Below the pieces are notes generated by a model that was not told where the DNA came from, did no database searches, and saw only the letters and a list, made by a program, of their open reading frames with translations. From positions 558,001 through 622,000 of the forward strand of contig CM073202.1 of assembly GCA_037042915.1 (NCBI GenBank): a stretch of 64,000 bases of DNA, in the 5' to 3' direction. The translations under genes and the position numbers were made by a program. Positions within the stretch are counted from its first letter, which is position 1. Every line of letters starts with the position of its first letter. This stretch comes from Auricularia sp. M13 (taxonomy: Eukaryota; Basidiomycota; Agaricomycetes; Auriculariales; Auriculariaceae). Below are positions 51,361 to 62,803 of this stretch, one piece after another.

Positions 51361-53689
51361 CTAATCTGCGGGGGTAAATCTAACCCAAAGACCACCCTGT
51401 GGCATATGCGGCATGATGAATCAGCTACCTAGTTATACCATTCGGATGTGCGTACCTTAGCAAATAGAGTCAGTGCCGAAGCTGGCCAGCACTGTTCGAT
51501 GCTTGGGCGGGAGCCATGCGCACGATCATGTTTCCAACTCTCCGGCGGGGTCGAACCCTTCGGCTGACAGTCGGGGGCGAGCTGTACCGATGAGAAGCGC
51601 TGTAAGAGCCGGACGAGGAAGAATGAGGCTTCGTTGTAAGCGAACTGCTGACCAAGGCACTGCAGATGTTCCAAGATCAGCTTACGAAGCGTTGACAAGC
51701 TACGAGCACATAAACGCACAATACGTGGACCGGCGTTGAAAGGGACCCAGATCATTGGATTTGCAGTGAAACGCGCGAGGCGGTCCGGGTCCAGCCAGCG
51801 CTCTGGTACAAAGGCTTCGGCGTCGTCACCCCATAGATCCTGCTCGGGCTTGAGTACATGGCGAAAGCTGTGGGTGATGAGACTGGCCTTGCGTCGGTGC
51901 ATCAAGAACGGGGCGTAGATAACGTTTGTGTCGGGCGGAATGTATAGAGGTTTTTGCGGAACGGAATGCGGCGAAGGAGGGACGACGACGCCCTGACCAG
52001 GAAGCGTCGCGCGGCCATTGAAAGGGACAGGGGGGTAAAGACGCAGAGTTTCGTTCAGAACAGCGCGCACTGAGACGTTATCGTGAGAAATGGTAGCGAA
52101 TCACAGAGAGGGAGGCGCTCGTACTATATTTGAGCTGGCGAATGGCTTCATAGGTAGGCTGCCCGCGGGGCCCGCATACCCGTATGGCCTCGTCTCGCAT
52201 CTTCTGGTAAGCTTCCGGGTGCATCGCACAGAGGTAAGTGGTGAAAGTCAGCAGGGCCGCCGTCTACGTGGCATGAGACAGTTCACAAATGCATTCTAGA
52301 AGCAACTCCCTCACCGTATCTCGAGAAGCCAGTAAAATGTTCAGCAGTTCATCGCGAATCACGCGCTTATCTGTACGAAGGTCAACCTACTTTCGTTGAG
52401 TGGGCGAGAACTGACCGGAAGTGTTCTGGACCATATAATCCAGTAGCGTCGTGTCGTCGTCTGCGGTGATGCCAGCCTGCTTCCTCTCCGCATTCTGCCT
52501 GACTGCGCGTTCCACCAAAGGATCCAAAAAGCTTCTGATAACTTTCACATGCTCGGCACTTTCGTCGTTGACCGCTTCGACAAGGGTGAAGAGATCGCCG
52601 AGACGCGCTCTCCGGGAGGCGTTCAGCTGAGCGCTCTCAAAAGCCTGCACAAATGCGCGGAACGACCCGCCGTGGCTGTCTGTATCCGAATCTGGAGGAG
52701 CTGAACCCTGCGGACCAAGCTTAGCTTCGCCAGCCACGGGAACTGGCATAGCCAGGGTATTCAGATCATGGCCGAAGAGGAACTCGCTGGCTGTATCCAG
52801 AGTGAATCGTGCGTAGAGGTCTTGCACGTCAATGGCGCCGTCACGTGCGCCAGTCCGAATTTTCGAGTCGAGGAGATCGAGTGCCTTCTTTGAATGATCG
52901 TCAAAAACATTGAAATCAGATATACGTTCTTTCGCAAAGAATGGTCGTGTCATCGCGCGATGCTACGCGAGTCAGCGGCTTGCGGACAGTGATGGTGAGA
53001 ATGCCCACCATCTTCCATACGTCTCCGTCACGGTTGAATATACCATTCCCAAGGAAGCTCTCCCTGTGGATACATTTGGTCAGATTATTGCGTCAAGTCG
53101 ATAAGTCATTTGACCGCACATGCGCATCCGCATGGAAGGCCCTTTTTCAAAAAGGTGGAAGCTAGTAGCAAGAACAGCTTTGATGACAGCGTCGTCCATT
53201 GTCACAATCTAGTGCCGCGAAGGCAAGCCAAGATCTCAGAATGTAATGAATTACGAGGGCAAATTTACGTACCTTGTCGGCGCCGAGAACGCGCATATTA
53301 CATGTGGTAGAGCCGGTTCGTTTGAAAAGGTCAAGCCAGTTGTTGCCTATGTATGCATGACCAGTCCCAGACCCGCCGCCGCCGCGCAGCGCGCGTAAAA
53401 ATATATCAGCATTGCCAGCTTTCTTGCTGCGAAACTCAGGCGCCATGACCGCGCCAAGGCTCTGAGCACGGCGCTGATTGACGTAGTAACTGTAATAGCC
53501 GCGGCCAATGAACGCTGCGGGGATGCTAGCCAATAGTAGCACGCCGGTTATGAGGCGTCCGAGAAGACCAGGCGGGACAGGGACATTGGCGACCTTCAGG
53601 ATGGTGTACAGCGCTATTGGCGGCGCAATGCATAGGCGGAACAGTTGCCTTATCAGATATAGGCGATACTGTACATCTACGGGGAGCAT
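51361..53689 (-). CDS. Cytochrome P450, CYP63-like
   Basis: Nine minus-strand exons: 53689-53273, 53208-53120, 53063-53009, 52962-52416, 52370-52315, 52263-52125, 52069-51720, 51659-51456 and 51396-51361, about 630 aa. N-terminal hydrophobic helices (ITGVLLLASIPAAFIG) anchor it in the ER. Other marks are HRAMTRPFFAKERISDF (C helix), ELLNILLASRDT (I helix), ETLR (Glu441-x2-Arg444, K helix), PERWLDP, and the heme loop FNAGPRICLG with Cys552 as iron ligand, split by an intron. The end GGLWVRF is typical of CYP63, an agaricomycete family able to hydroxylate alkanes, fatty acids and aromatics with electrons from NADPH-P450 reductase. The extra 16 residues between HRRK and DLWG (about 51860-51910) may be an unrecognised in-frame GC-AG intron, since family members join these motifs directly. 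Confidence 0.92.
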
Positions 53690-55315
53690 GGCGCCGGAGC
53701 GGAGGAGTAATACAAGTTGAAACGATGATGCACAACAATTTAAACTCAGCTAGTACAACTTGTCTCACCCGCTGTTGTCTCTTCGGTACTCCAATGCGTT
53801 TCTACCGTCCATGCCAGTTTACTGGTCCATTTTATTTTATTTTGCTGAGGCGACCTATCTTATCTTTTTGGACAATTTGCCGTCGGTTGGGTATGGGCAA
53901 CGAGTCGTCGCAATGACTTACTTCAAATTACTTCAAACATTAAGCCCGTAGTAGGCCACTTTAGCAAAGCTATGATGGGTTTCTCGATGCTATAACGACT
54001 CATTGTAGTCGGTCCTATTTGTCCGTGCGCCCACTTCTTAGCGGAACGGGGGGTGTAAGGGCAACCTAGCCCGGATTACGACACCTGCAAGCGCCCCCAT
54101 GCAATGCGCACCATCTTGCCCTGGGCCTTAGTCGTACCTGCGAACGCAACCTATCCCGTTCCTGGTTTCAATCACCTTCTCATCGTTGTCAACGTGTTCC
54201 AGGCTGATGTTCATCTCGTTGGGGTGGTCCTTACCAAGCAGAGCGCTTGCCCTGACGATCCTTGTCAATCCTTTGCATGCAGCAGAATGATGGAGTCCGG
54301 CTTATATGTGACATCTTCGCTGCAGCTTCGACGGGCACCTCGTGTTCAGGGTTTACCGGCATATGCTCGATGCTGCCCCCCACCCTCTTCAGTTGAGGAT
54401 TTTGGGGTGAGTTTGAGATGGAAGAAGCAGCAGCTGAAGAATGGAAGCCGAACGTAAGCGGCTTTTCGCTATCGATCACAGTACTGCCACTCCACGCGCT
54501 GCGCTTTGCAATCCCACCGATTCACCGCGGCTTTTGTCATGGCAGCAACGAAGTCACCTGCGGGCCTGAGATTCTGGTGAACATACCGAATATGCGACCC
54601 GAGGACCATCGGGTATTCATGATGGGAAAATAGGCCATGCCCGACGACTTCGGGCGATTATGTCGATAAACAAGAAGTCTCGGGAGCGTTCAGAATCCCG
54701 ATGAGCTTCGGGACGCGCCAATTCACGCAGCTACTTGATGCTTCGTGCTCCTCAGGACCGGTCCCCCCAAGCCAAACGTCACTGTGATACTCGGACCGCG
54801 ATGATATCACGCGCTCAAGATGGCCATAAGCGCATTTCAGCGAGACCAGGGAATTGAATCGCGGCCAGGTGGACTTTGCACAATCATGACAGATCTTGTT
54901 TGTAAACCATCGAAACGTTCGGGACCGCTTCAACAGATCTTTACGCGTTCCTGGCACTCTTCCTAACGTGGTTCTATTAAAGTAGCTCAAGGGTCAGCTG
55001 AACTGGCTCACTCTCCATCGATAAAGCCGTATGATTTGCCCCGGCTTCCCCAAACGGACATCACACTCCGCTCTCAAATCCTGCCTGCGTCGGACCTCGT
55101 GCCAGTCGCCTCCTCGGCGAACATACGACGAAACGCTGTGCCCGCCGCACCTCGCCGCCGAACCCGCGGTGCAAACTTGAAGAAGCCGCGATGCTCGGCG
55201 GTGTCATAACAGCTGCCCGATCCGGCCTTTCAGTTCCGATAAATCGCGGCCTCTCTGCTGCATTCCTTTATGAACCCGAAGTTGGAAGTCTAGAAACTCA
55301 GTTTACCCCGCCATC
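53690..55315. other. Intergenic region between P450 and coiled-coil protein genes
   Basis: Divergent promoter region of about 1.6 kb. No gene recognised; the frames at 54104-54633 and 54658-54990 show no domain, signal or splice support. Confidence 0.45.
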
Positions 55316-56205
55316 ATGGCTCCCCCTATCAAGTACACGACGGAGGAGGAGCGACGCGAAGCTCGGATCGCCAGCAAGAAACGCTACTACCAAAAGTAAG
55401 CTGGATGGCTTCTGCACGCGTGGCTCCCGCTGCTCAGCTCACATATTGCGTAGACACAAAGAGCTCGAGCAGGAAAAGGCGCGAATGCGATGGAAAGCAA
55501 GGGTTGAACGGGAACGCGCTGCTGAGGCCGACGCACCACGACAAGCACGCTCAGTTCGCGTGGCATCGATCGATGAACGACTCTTTGACTCTGGAGGTCC
55601 CTCCTCGTCGTTACGGCGACAACATAACGGCCATGAATCACCTGCAGCCTCGCCCCCAGACTCCCCCGAATACGCGTCCTCGTCAGACTTCGGAGCGTCT
55701 GATTTTGACGAGTCTTTCCGGCCACATGGCAGCGGGCTGCGACCTGTACGTGTGCATTTACCTTCCCGCCCTCCTACTAATACATTCTGCTGCTAGCCCA
55801 TGCCTCCGACCATGTTCACCGGGTCTTCCCAAGTGCGACGGGACCTGGCGTCGAGTTCTTCCCCGGTGAGCCTGATATTTCTCGGTCTCCCGCTTCAGCC
55901 TTTGTTCTCATCTACCCCCTCAGGTCGCCAAGCCTCATCAACCTTCCCCAACCGGCCTCCAGTTCCGCGGGAACGCCAGCAATATGCCTCGTCCTCCGTC
56001 GCCGTCCGATCGATTTCTACCTCCCAAGAATCGTCCAGCAGTCTGGCCGGGTCTGACAGCACCATCGACCCCGGGACACCACAACATAATGTCCCCTCCG
56101 CCGCATGCGCAGCTCATGAGCGGATCGCCTGCCAGTGTGTCACCACCGCGGGAAGCGGCGCGCGACGTGACAGGGCGGCATCAGGAGCGCCCCAATCCGA
56201 GGTGA
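55316..56205 (+). CDS. Hypothetical basic coiled-coil, Ser/Pro-rich protein
   Basis: Four exons: 55316-55395, 55454-55745, 55797-55865 and 55924-56205, all phases consistent, giving 240 aa. Residues 8-55 are strongly charged and helical (TEEERREARIASKKRYYQKHKELEQEKARMRW), the N-terminal pattern seen in many unnamed basidiomycete proteins. The basic RxARxxSKKRYYxK part could bind nucleic acid. The remainder is rich in Ser, Pro and Gln, with an acidic patch (SSSDFGASDFDESF), and is probably disordered. No catalytic motif. Not a bZIP by spacing. The stop used is TGA at 56203-56205; a donor-like AG|GTGAAC overlaps it, so a further exon is possible. Confidence 0.68.
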
Positions 56206-58168
56206 ACAAGAGCACCGTCACGATGCGCTTTCGTGCAAGGAGTTTACCCCTCTCACATAATACATTCCCATGCGATTGTACACTCCTCTCTTTAGCCCTC
56301 ACTCGCAAACCACGAAGGCCATTTGCACAGCATCCTAGGCGAACCTCCACGTTGTCGAAGCCTGAATCGCGCCTAGGAGAGAACCTCCACAGTGTCTTCA
56401 ATCCTGTGACATGGGACTTCTGGCTTCAAGACAGTCAGCCGTGCGTAGCGCACGGAAAGCACATCGTGTCCCGAAGCGCCATGCAATCGGACACCTGCGA
56501 CACTCAACGGAGATCCTTACAGTAATCTCATGACTCATGACTCTACGCAAGTCCTGGCGGCGGCCGTAAGGGAAATTTCATACTTGGAGACCTGTCAGAA
56601 GTTGTAGGCGGCCGCACAGTGCGACGATTTCTGCGTGCAGAGTTCGGGAATGCAGGCACGCATAATTTGACCGATATTTCAGCTCGTCACGCATCCAATT
56701 CCTTTGTCCGCTGCCGCCAGTGCAGATCGAATGAAGAGGGAGCTGCGGTGCGGTGCGAGGTGCCCGGAGCCCTGAGTCAGATCCCAAACACGGGTTCTCT
56801 CAAGAAGCTCGCCATCGTGCATCCGCATCGTGGCTCCAATGTCCAAACATAGCGGCGCGCCAGACTGCGGGCTTCCCTTCAATAGCGCCTCGCCGACGGG
56901 AATAGCTCTTGACCAGGGCCTCCGAGCCCGCTGTCTTGGTCAGCGTTACGTAATCATTGTCTGCCTACGCGGTTGCTATGACTGTAAAAGGACAAACTCC
57001 TAAACCTCGCGCTTGTTCACAACTGCTGCTGCGGAATCCGTCGCAAGTGGCAAGATCTCTGCTGTGTATTCATAGTAAGCGTGAACTGTAGAGTGTCGTG
57101 TCAAAGTCGTCCCACGGTGTACTCCCGACTCATTGGACGCTGAGCGCCAGGGTGAGCAGTCATTAGAAAGCATGCGAAACGGGAGTTGGTCCCCGGTGTT
57201 CATTGCTAAGAGAGGCGGTCACGGTAGGCTTGCTCTGGCCGTCGTTCAGTAAAGAACACCCCAATGTCGCTATGATCGGCGCCGGACCTTCAAGCAATTG
57301 CCTCAGCAACGTCAGGTCACAATGATACGAAAACACTCCAAAGACCACCGTTGCCCCGCCGCCGCACGCTATCAATGTCTCAGGCGGCTCAGGCGCTCTT
57401 TGCTGGTCTCTCACCACCGCTACGCGAGTCGTTCTTCTGACGCGTTTGATCGCCTTTAGGTATGCGTGCATGATCCGAATTCTTTGCGTACGGGATCGGC
57501 GGATTCTCAAGGGATATCATGACAGTCCGTCGACGACGATGCCATCGTGTTCCAGGCCATTCGAAATTCGGCGCTCCGATGGAGATCCCCTCCCCGCTCC
57601 TGCTGTGCAACTCGACTGCTTCATCTCAGCATCTCCCTGTCAGCAAATTCAAAGATGCTGTCTCATTGGTCTGACCGTCTCGTTTTACGCGCATAGTCTG
57701 ACCTAATGGGCTCAATGGGAATCCCCTGCCTTGAAACAGCGAGCCCAACGGAGATGGTGGCAGTTTATCAATGTTGAACTTCTGCGCATGGTGTGTGAAT
57801 GCGAGATCTCGGAATTTATGTGACGGAATGGACAGAAACACTGGGCCCGGCGACAAGGATTGCAAGAGGATTGCATGAGTTCTCACCGTGTCATTCGGAC
57901 ACATACCGTACTCGCTGAACGCGGCATACTATCAGTCGCCGTCAGCCACTCGTGAGGCGCCGATGATCTAGTCGCAAGTGGATTTGGTTGTGGCATCGTA
58001 ACTGTTTGCGTGTAATGGCTGTATCAGGAGCTCTGGAATTTCATTCGCCTGGGGCAGCCTCTGTAGAGGTTCGTCCCACGGTCTCTAATAATTCTTTGTT
58101 TATATCTCTTAGCATAAAGGGTTTGATTATATCTTCCGCATTCATTGTTTCAGAAGCAACCATGATAG
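56206..58168. other. Intergenic region
   Basis: No gene recognised on either strand; many short frames only. The last 100 bases lead into the foldback element. Confidence 0.45.
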
Positions 58169-59447
58169 TATCGGTCATTAAGTGCACATTTATTCCCGCG
58201 CACATAAAGTCCGATTCCGCGCACAACAAGTCGATTGCGCGCGGAAAGTATCGAATCTATTTTTAAAATTCCCTCTTCTCATCGTCCAGAGAGGGTGTCT
58301 ATGAGCCTCTGGTTCCTGCCTGGGAGGTGGTATAGCTTTGCAATCGAGCCCTGCTGCAGGAAACGTCGAGCTCGTTGCTCTCGGCCGGAGTTGCCGGAGT
58401 TGCCGAATAGGCGCCGGCGAGCTCCAATAGCCCTGTCATGCAATTCTTGAACACTCATCAATGCCTCGAACCTTTGAAAGGATGCATCACTAAGTTCTGA
58501 GTACCCATTTTGGCCCAGGAACAACCCAGGAATGTGCACTCTCTATCCAACTGTAGTCCACTGCTTGTGACCAACTCCTGGAACACAGTCTACTGTACGC
58601 ACACGCTCTATTACCGCGTCACGCGTCACAGAGGTCGCGCGGTGCGGTAATAAACGTGTTTTGTCACAGGTCACAAGGAGCTCACGGTATTCAGGTGTCA
58701 CAGGAGTTTCGGACCACTCGAGCTCAAATTAAGCCAAATTTTGCTTCGCCGCTTCGCGGCGGTTATTAGGGCATGAAACACTTATATTCAGGTCTTCTAA
58801 GCTGCCTCTCAGTCACCTGGAGTGGTGAGAACACTGATTTGCTTGCTTGAAAATGCTCCCTGCCTCTCGAAAGCATGTGTGATCGCGGTAATGTCACGGG
58901 TCACAAGTGGCCCATGGTAATTGCCCCGCCATGTCACGGGGGTCAGGGTGCCGGTAATAGAGCGTGTGCATACAGTACTCTGTAGCCATCCTCTCAGCCT
59001 CATAATCAATGGTTGAGACTCAAGACCATCACTGGAAATACTTTGTTAAAGCACCATCTGAGCCTAATGTGCAAGAAGTTCCCTTTCTTCAAATGGACAT
59101 GCAACTCTTCAAGACACTGGGATGCTTTGAAACTACCGTCTACTGTCCCAGGCATTGATGAGTGTTTAAGAATTGCTCGACAGGGCTATTGGAGCTCGCC
59201 GGCGCCTATTCGGCAACTCCGGCAACTCCGGCCGAGAGCAACGAGCTCGACGTTTCCTGCAGCAGGGCTCGATTGCAAAGCTATACCACCTCCCAGGCAG
59301 GAACCAGAGGCTCATAGACACCCTCTCTGGACGATGAGAAGAGGGAATTTTAAAAATAGATTCGATACTTTCCGCGCGGAATCGACTTATTGTGTGCGGA
59401 ATCGGACTTTATGTGCGCGGGAATAAATGTGCACTTAATGACCGATA
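58169..59447. mobile_element. Foldback-type element with 298-bp inverted arms
   Basis: 58169-58466 is the inverse complement of 59150-59447, with only scattered differences over 298 bp. Outer ends read TATCGGTCATTAAG. The 680-bp centre has no gene but shows repeated GGTCACAAG/GTCACGG motifs. The heptamer ACCATGA occurs just left (58159-58165) and directly right (59448-59454) and may be the target duplication. Such long arms with no coding sequence suggest a non-autonomous DNA transposon, possibly hAT-like. It ends about 100 bases before the atg17 start codon. Confidence 0.8.
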
Positions 59448-59553
59448 ACCATGAGCATTCCAGCGCGAAAAGTTGTTGGCCTGCCATTCTGGGACATGCG
59501 TCCGATCGGTCCGACTCCGCGAAGCTTGCCACTTCCTGACCGCACACCGTGAC

Positions 59554-61149
59554 ATGGCCACCGCGCCCGTCGACGTGACGCCGCTGCTCGAGCCCTCCGA
59601 GCGCGCGCTGCAGGATGCGCAGTCGCTCTGCACCCAGGCGCAAGCCGTCGTGCACTCCACAGCCGGCCTGGCAGTCGACATCCTCGCGCTCGACGCGCGT
59701 GTGCGCTGGGTGAGCGACGGCATGCTCGAGCAATTCAAGGTGCGCTTGCCGCCTTCCCAAGCCGTCTCACGGACTCATATCTCGCATGATTATGATTATC
59801 AGCTGGCGGCTGCGGTGGCCAAGACGCTCGAAGCTCAGCGCCAGCGGCTGCTGGACCAAGTTAAAGTGCGTTTCAGTGTCTCATGGGACAACAGTAGCTT
59901 ATAATTTGAGCAGGAATGGGACGCCCAGCGCGCTCAGCATGTGAGCGCGCTCGACGCCGTGCTCGACGCATGCGGCGCGCAGCTGGTACCTGTTTCATTC
60001 TACCATACGGACGAGCCGACGGACACCCCGGACGTCTTCCGCGATCCCGACGCCGACACCAACGGCCATATCAACGGCGTTGTGAAGCGCCAGCGACTGC
60101 AGAAGACTCTGCGTGACTTTATCGACGAGCGCGCGATCGAGGACGCCGGCGACCGCGTCGACGACGAGCGGAATCGGTTCGACGACCTGCTGGGATCGAG
60201 TCTGCGCGCGCAGCTGGCCCTGGAGGCGCACATCGACTCCATACCCGTGCCGGCGACGGACTACCCCGAGGTCAACCCGGAACCCGTGCTCATTGAGCAG
60301 GACAAGCACGCTGTGAAGATGGCCGCACACTTCACGGCCCTGATGCGGCATTATGACCAGGTGTCCGCTGCAGCGAGCGAGGGCGTTGCCGCGCACGATG
60401 CGGAGGTCCTGGCGCGCGACACGGAGGAGCTGCCTGCCATCGTCGCCGAGCTGCGCGATTTCGCGGGGCGGATACAAGACATCCAGTTGCGTTTGTTTCC
60501 AAATACAAAGACGAAGCTAACTATCCGACAGCCAGCAACTAACTGCACAGCACCACGCGGCCCAGGCAGATATATCCTCGCTGAGGAACACGCAGGCGCT
60601 TCTCGACGGACTCGAGCACCATCTGGAATCGACGCTCGCCGATCACGAAGCGCTGGCGTCGACGGCAGCAGACATCCTGTCGCACCTGCACGGCCACCTC
60701 GACGCGCTCGCCGCGCTGCGCGAGACGTACGCGTCGTACAAGCTGGCGTACAGCAAGCTCGTGCTCGAGCTCGACCGCCGCGCGCGCTACAGCGCCGCGG
60801 CGGAGGAGGTCGTCCTCGGCGCGCTCGCCACGCTCGACGCCATGCGCGAAGGTGCGCCCCTGTGCTTTGTTGATGTGACGTCTGAGTCTGACTTTTTCTT
60901 GTAGAGGAGATGCGCGACCGCGCGCTGTTCTTCGCCGAGCAGGGCGCGTACCTGCCCGAAGATCTCTGCGTGGCCGTCGGCGCCGCTCCGCCGGCCACGG
61001 AGCTCGCGCAGGGGCCGCGCGAGGAGCTGCCGTTGCTGGACGAGCGCGATGTTGCCGAGGTGCGTCGTTATATTATCTGGTGCGGCTGCTGTGTGCTGAA
61101 TGCCGCACAGGCGCGAAGAAATGTCGATCTTTCGGAGGGGCGTTTGTAG
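59554..61149 (+). CDS. atg17: Autophagy scaffold protein Atg17
   Basis: Six exons: 59554-59739, 59803-59865, 59914-60485, 60532-60851, 60905-61059 and 61111-61149, giving 444 aa, the usual size for the family. The chain is almost wholly helical, as expected for the crescent-shaped Atg17 dimer. It scaffolds the Atg1 kinase complex (with Atg13, Atg29/31) at the start of autophagosome formation. Marks seen: the central KRQRLQKTLRDFIDERAIEDA and EERNRFDDLL-like segments, long heptad helices (HHAAQADISSLRNTQALLDGLEHHLE), and the conserved C-terminal REEEMRDRALFFAEQGAYLPEDLC, split by intron 4. The short final exon (13 codons) is supported by phase only. The promoter is squeezed against the foldback element, whose arm ends 106 bases upstream of the ATG. 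Confidence 0.88.
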
Positions 61150-62446
61150 ACTCGGTCTCTGGTATCTGGTCAGGTGTACTATTAGGACTGCAACATATCT
61201 CAACCTTTTCAAGTTAATCATTTCTCGATGCCCAACTACGCGGTGAATCACATATCGGTATTGCAACGAGCGTCGGAATAAATGCTAAGTGCGTTCTCTG
61301 TGCTGAAATGCAACCTTCCGTCAGAGGGCGTCTTCGTATTCGTCTCGCGGTCCTTCTTCACTTGGGCGACGACGCTGGGTCGTGCTCGCGCGAATCGGCG
61401 CGAGTTTCCTCTTTTGCGTGAATTTTGTTTGCTGGAACCCTGGGATCTCCTACGGCATCCCTGATTTGTGGAGAACCCCCGGGTCATTCGTCGCTCAGCA
61501 GTGGTCGAGGAAACGACTGCTGTATGTGGGTGTGTACAGTATACAGTATGATTTTTGCTCCGAGAGGCCGAGCAGTCCAAGTTTGGGATCTCCTGAGTCC
61601 TGACCCAGACTAATGAAACGATCATGGGAACCTAACATGTGCATGAGCAGGCTCCTCCTAGTTAAGTTGATAGGAGTGGAGTAGAGAGATGGCGTGCAGT
61701 TAGCGGAGACTCGGATAGGAGTCGCTGATTCGACTCAGACTTGAAGGTGTCGAGCTGGAAAGTTGAAAATCCCGTCTACGCACTCGCCACGGCGCACCCG
61801 GACGCCTGCCAGTTTCTGTGGGAGCAGCTCGTGAAAGTACTTCTTCTACGACGGGTGCAACCCGCAGGGCACCGTCGCGGGCGCGGCGGATCCGTCTGGT
61901 TAGGAAGCCCGGTGTCAGCACGCTTGCTGGGTGGACAGACGGCAGGAGAACGACCAGGTTGCTAGCTGGATTTGCTGAGATGAGGGCTGGAGGTCTGAGC
62001 GCGCGGTAGGGTCAGGAGTCTATTAGGGTCGCCTATGAGCAATGATATTTTGTGTCGAAGAGTAATGGTCACGATCCACATAGTCGCCGAACCCGAACGG
62101 GTTGGTATAAGAGGCAGACCCTTGTGCATCCTGCACCGCATAAGATCAAGCAGTCAGATTATTCCAGAAGCTAGAGAAGCAGCCAGGGTGCCGAGGAAAG
62201 AGCGAAAGACCGGCATGAGCAGGTGGTTGTTCGCAGCCAAGTTCGCGGGCCGGTTTGTTGTGCACCAATCCCTGTAGAAACCCGAGCCGACAATGTACGG
62301 CGGTCCTGAGCTTCCCTCGACGCAAGCCAGCAGATTTTGAGTTTTAGAGTTGAGCGCTGAAGCCCGGGCAGCGGAGGAAGAGAGGCGTCGGACTTGTCGG
62401 TCCGCGCCGCCGCGTCATTCCGCTCAGCTGCTGTCCGCCACTCGTC
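61150..62446. other. Intergenic region between atg17 and the Vps39-like gene
   Basis: A short protein-like stretch around 61750-61915 (ending YDGCNPQGTVAGAADPSG in one phase) may be a relic of a lost gene. Nothing can be assigned. Otherwise no features. Confidence 0.4.
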
Positions 62447-62803
62447 ATGGCACCGTTCACGGTCCACCCCGTCCTCGAGGGCTTCAAGGAGCGCGTCGAG
62501 GCGGTCTGCATCCAGGGTACGCTCTCCGGCCCGTGTCGAGCGCGTAGCTGACGCGCACAGGCGACCACTTGTACGTCGGGACGAGCACGGGCAACCTGCA
62601 TGTATACGAGCTCGACGACCATCCAGGTCTGCATGCTCCGCCTGTATTAAATAATATACTTGCTTATGACGCGTCCGCGCTAGACGACCCGACGCGTACG
62701 GTTGCCAACTTGGTCGAGGTCAAGAAGGCCGTAACCGGGCGCACGCGCGCCATTGAGCGCATTGCGTTCTTGCGCGACATTAACTCGCTCGTAATACTCT
62801 GCG
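62447..62803 (+). CDS. Vps39/Vam6-like CNH-domain protein, first three exons
   Basis: Exons 62447-62516, 62561-62626 and 62684-62803 join in phase to give the start of a citron-homology beta-propeller: MAPFTVHPVLEGFKERVEA, then DHLYVGTSTGNLHVYELDDHP, then TRAIERIAFLRDINSLVIL. This closely follows the N-terminus of fungal Vps39/Vam6, the HOPS/CORVET subunit that binds Rab7/Ypt7 at the vacuole. Beyond the donor at 62804 I cannot find the expected next propeller blades in any phase up to the window end. The gene is therefore either decayed or truncated, or has a structure I could not resolve. Confidence 0.65.

Noticed and set aside
52371-52415. Apparent in-frame stop in the P450
   Set aside because: The stop lies in a 45-nt intron with a GTCAGT donor and a TACAG acceptor; removing it restores phase and the family motif before the I helix.
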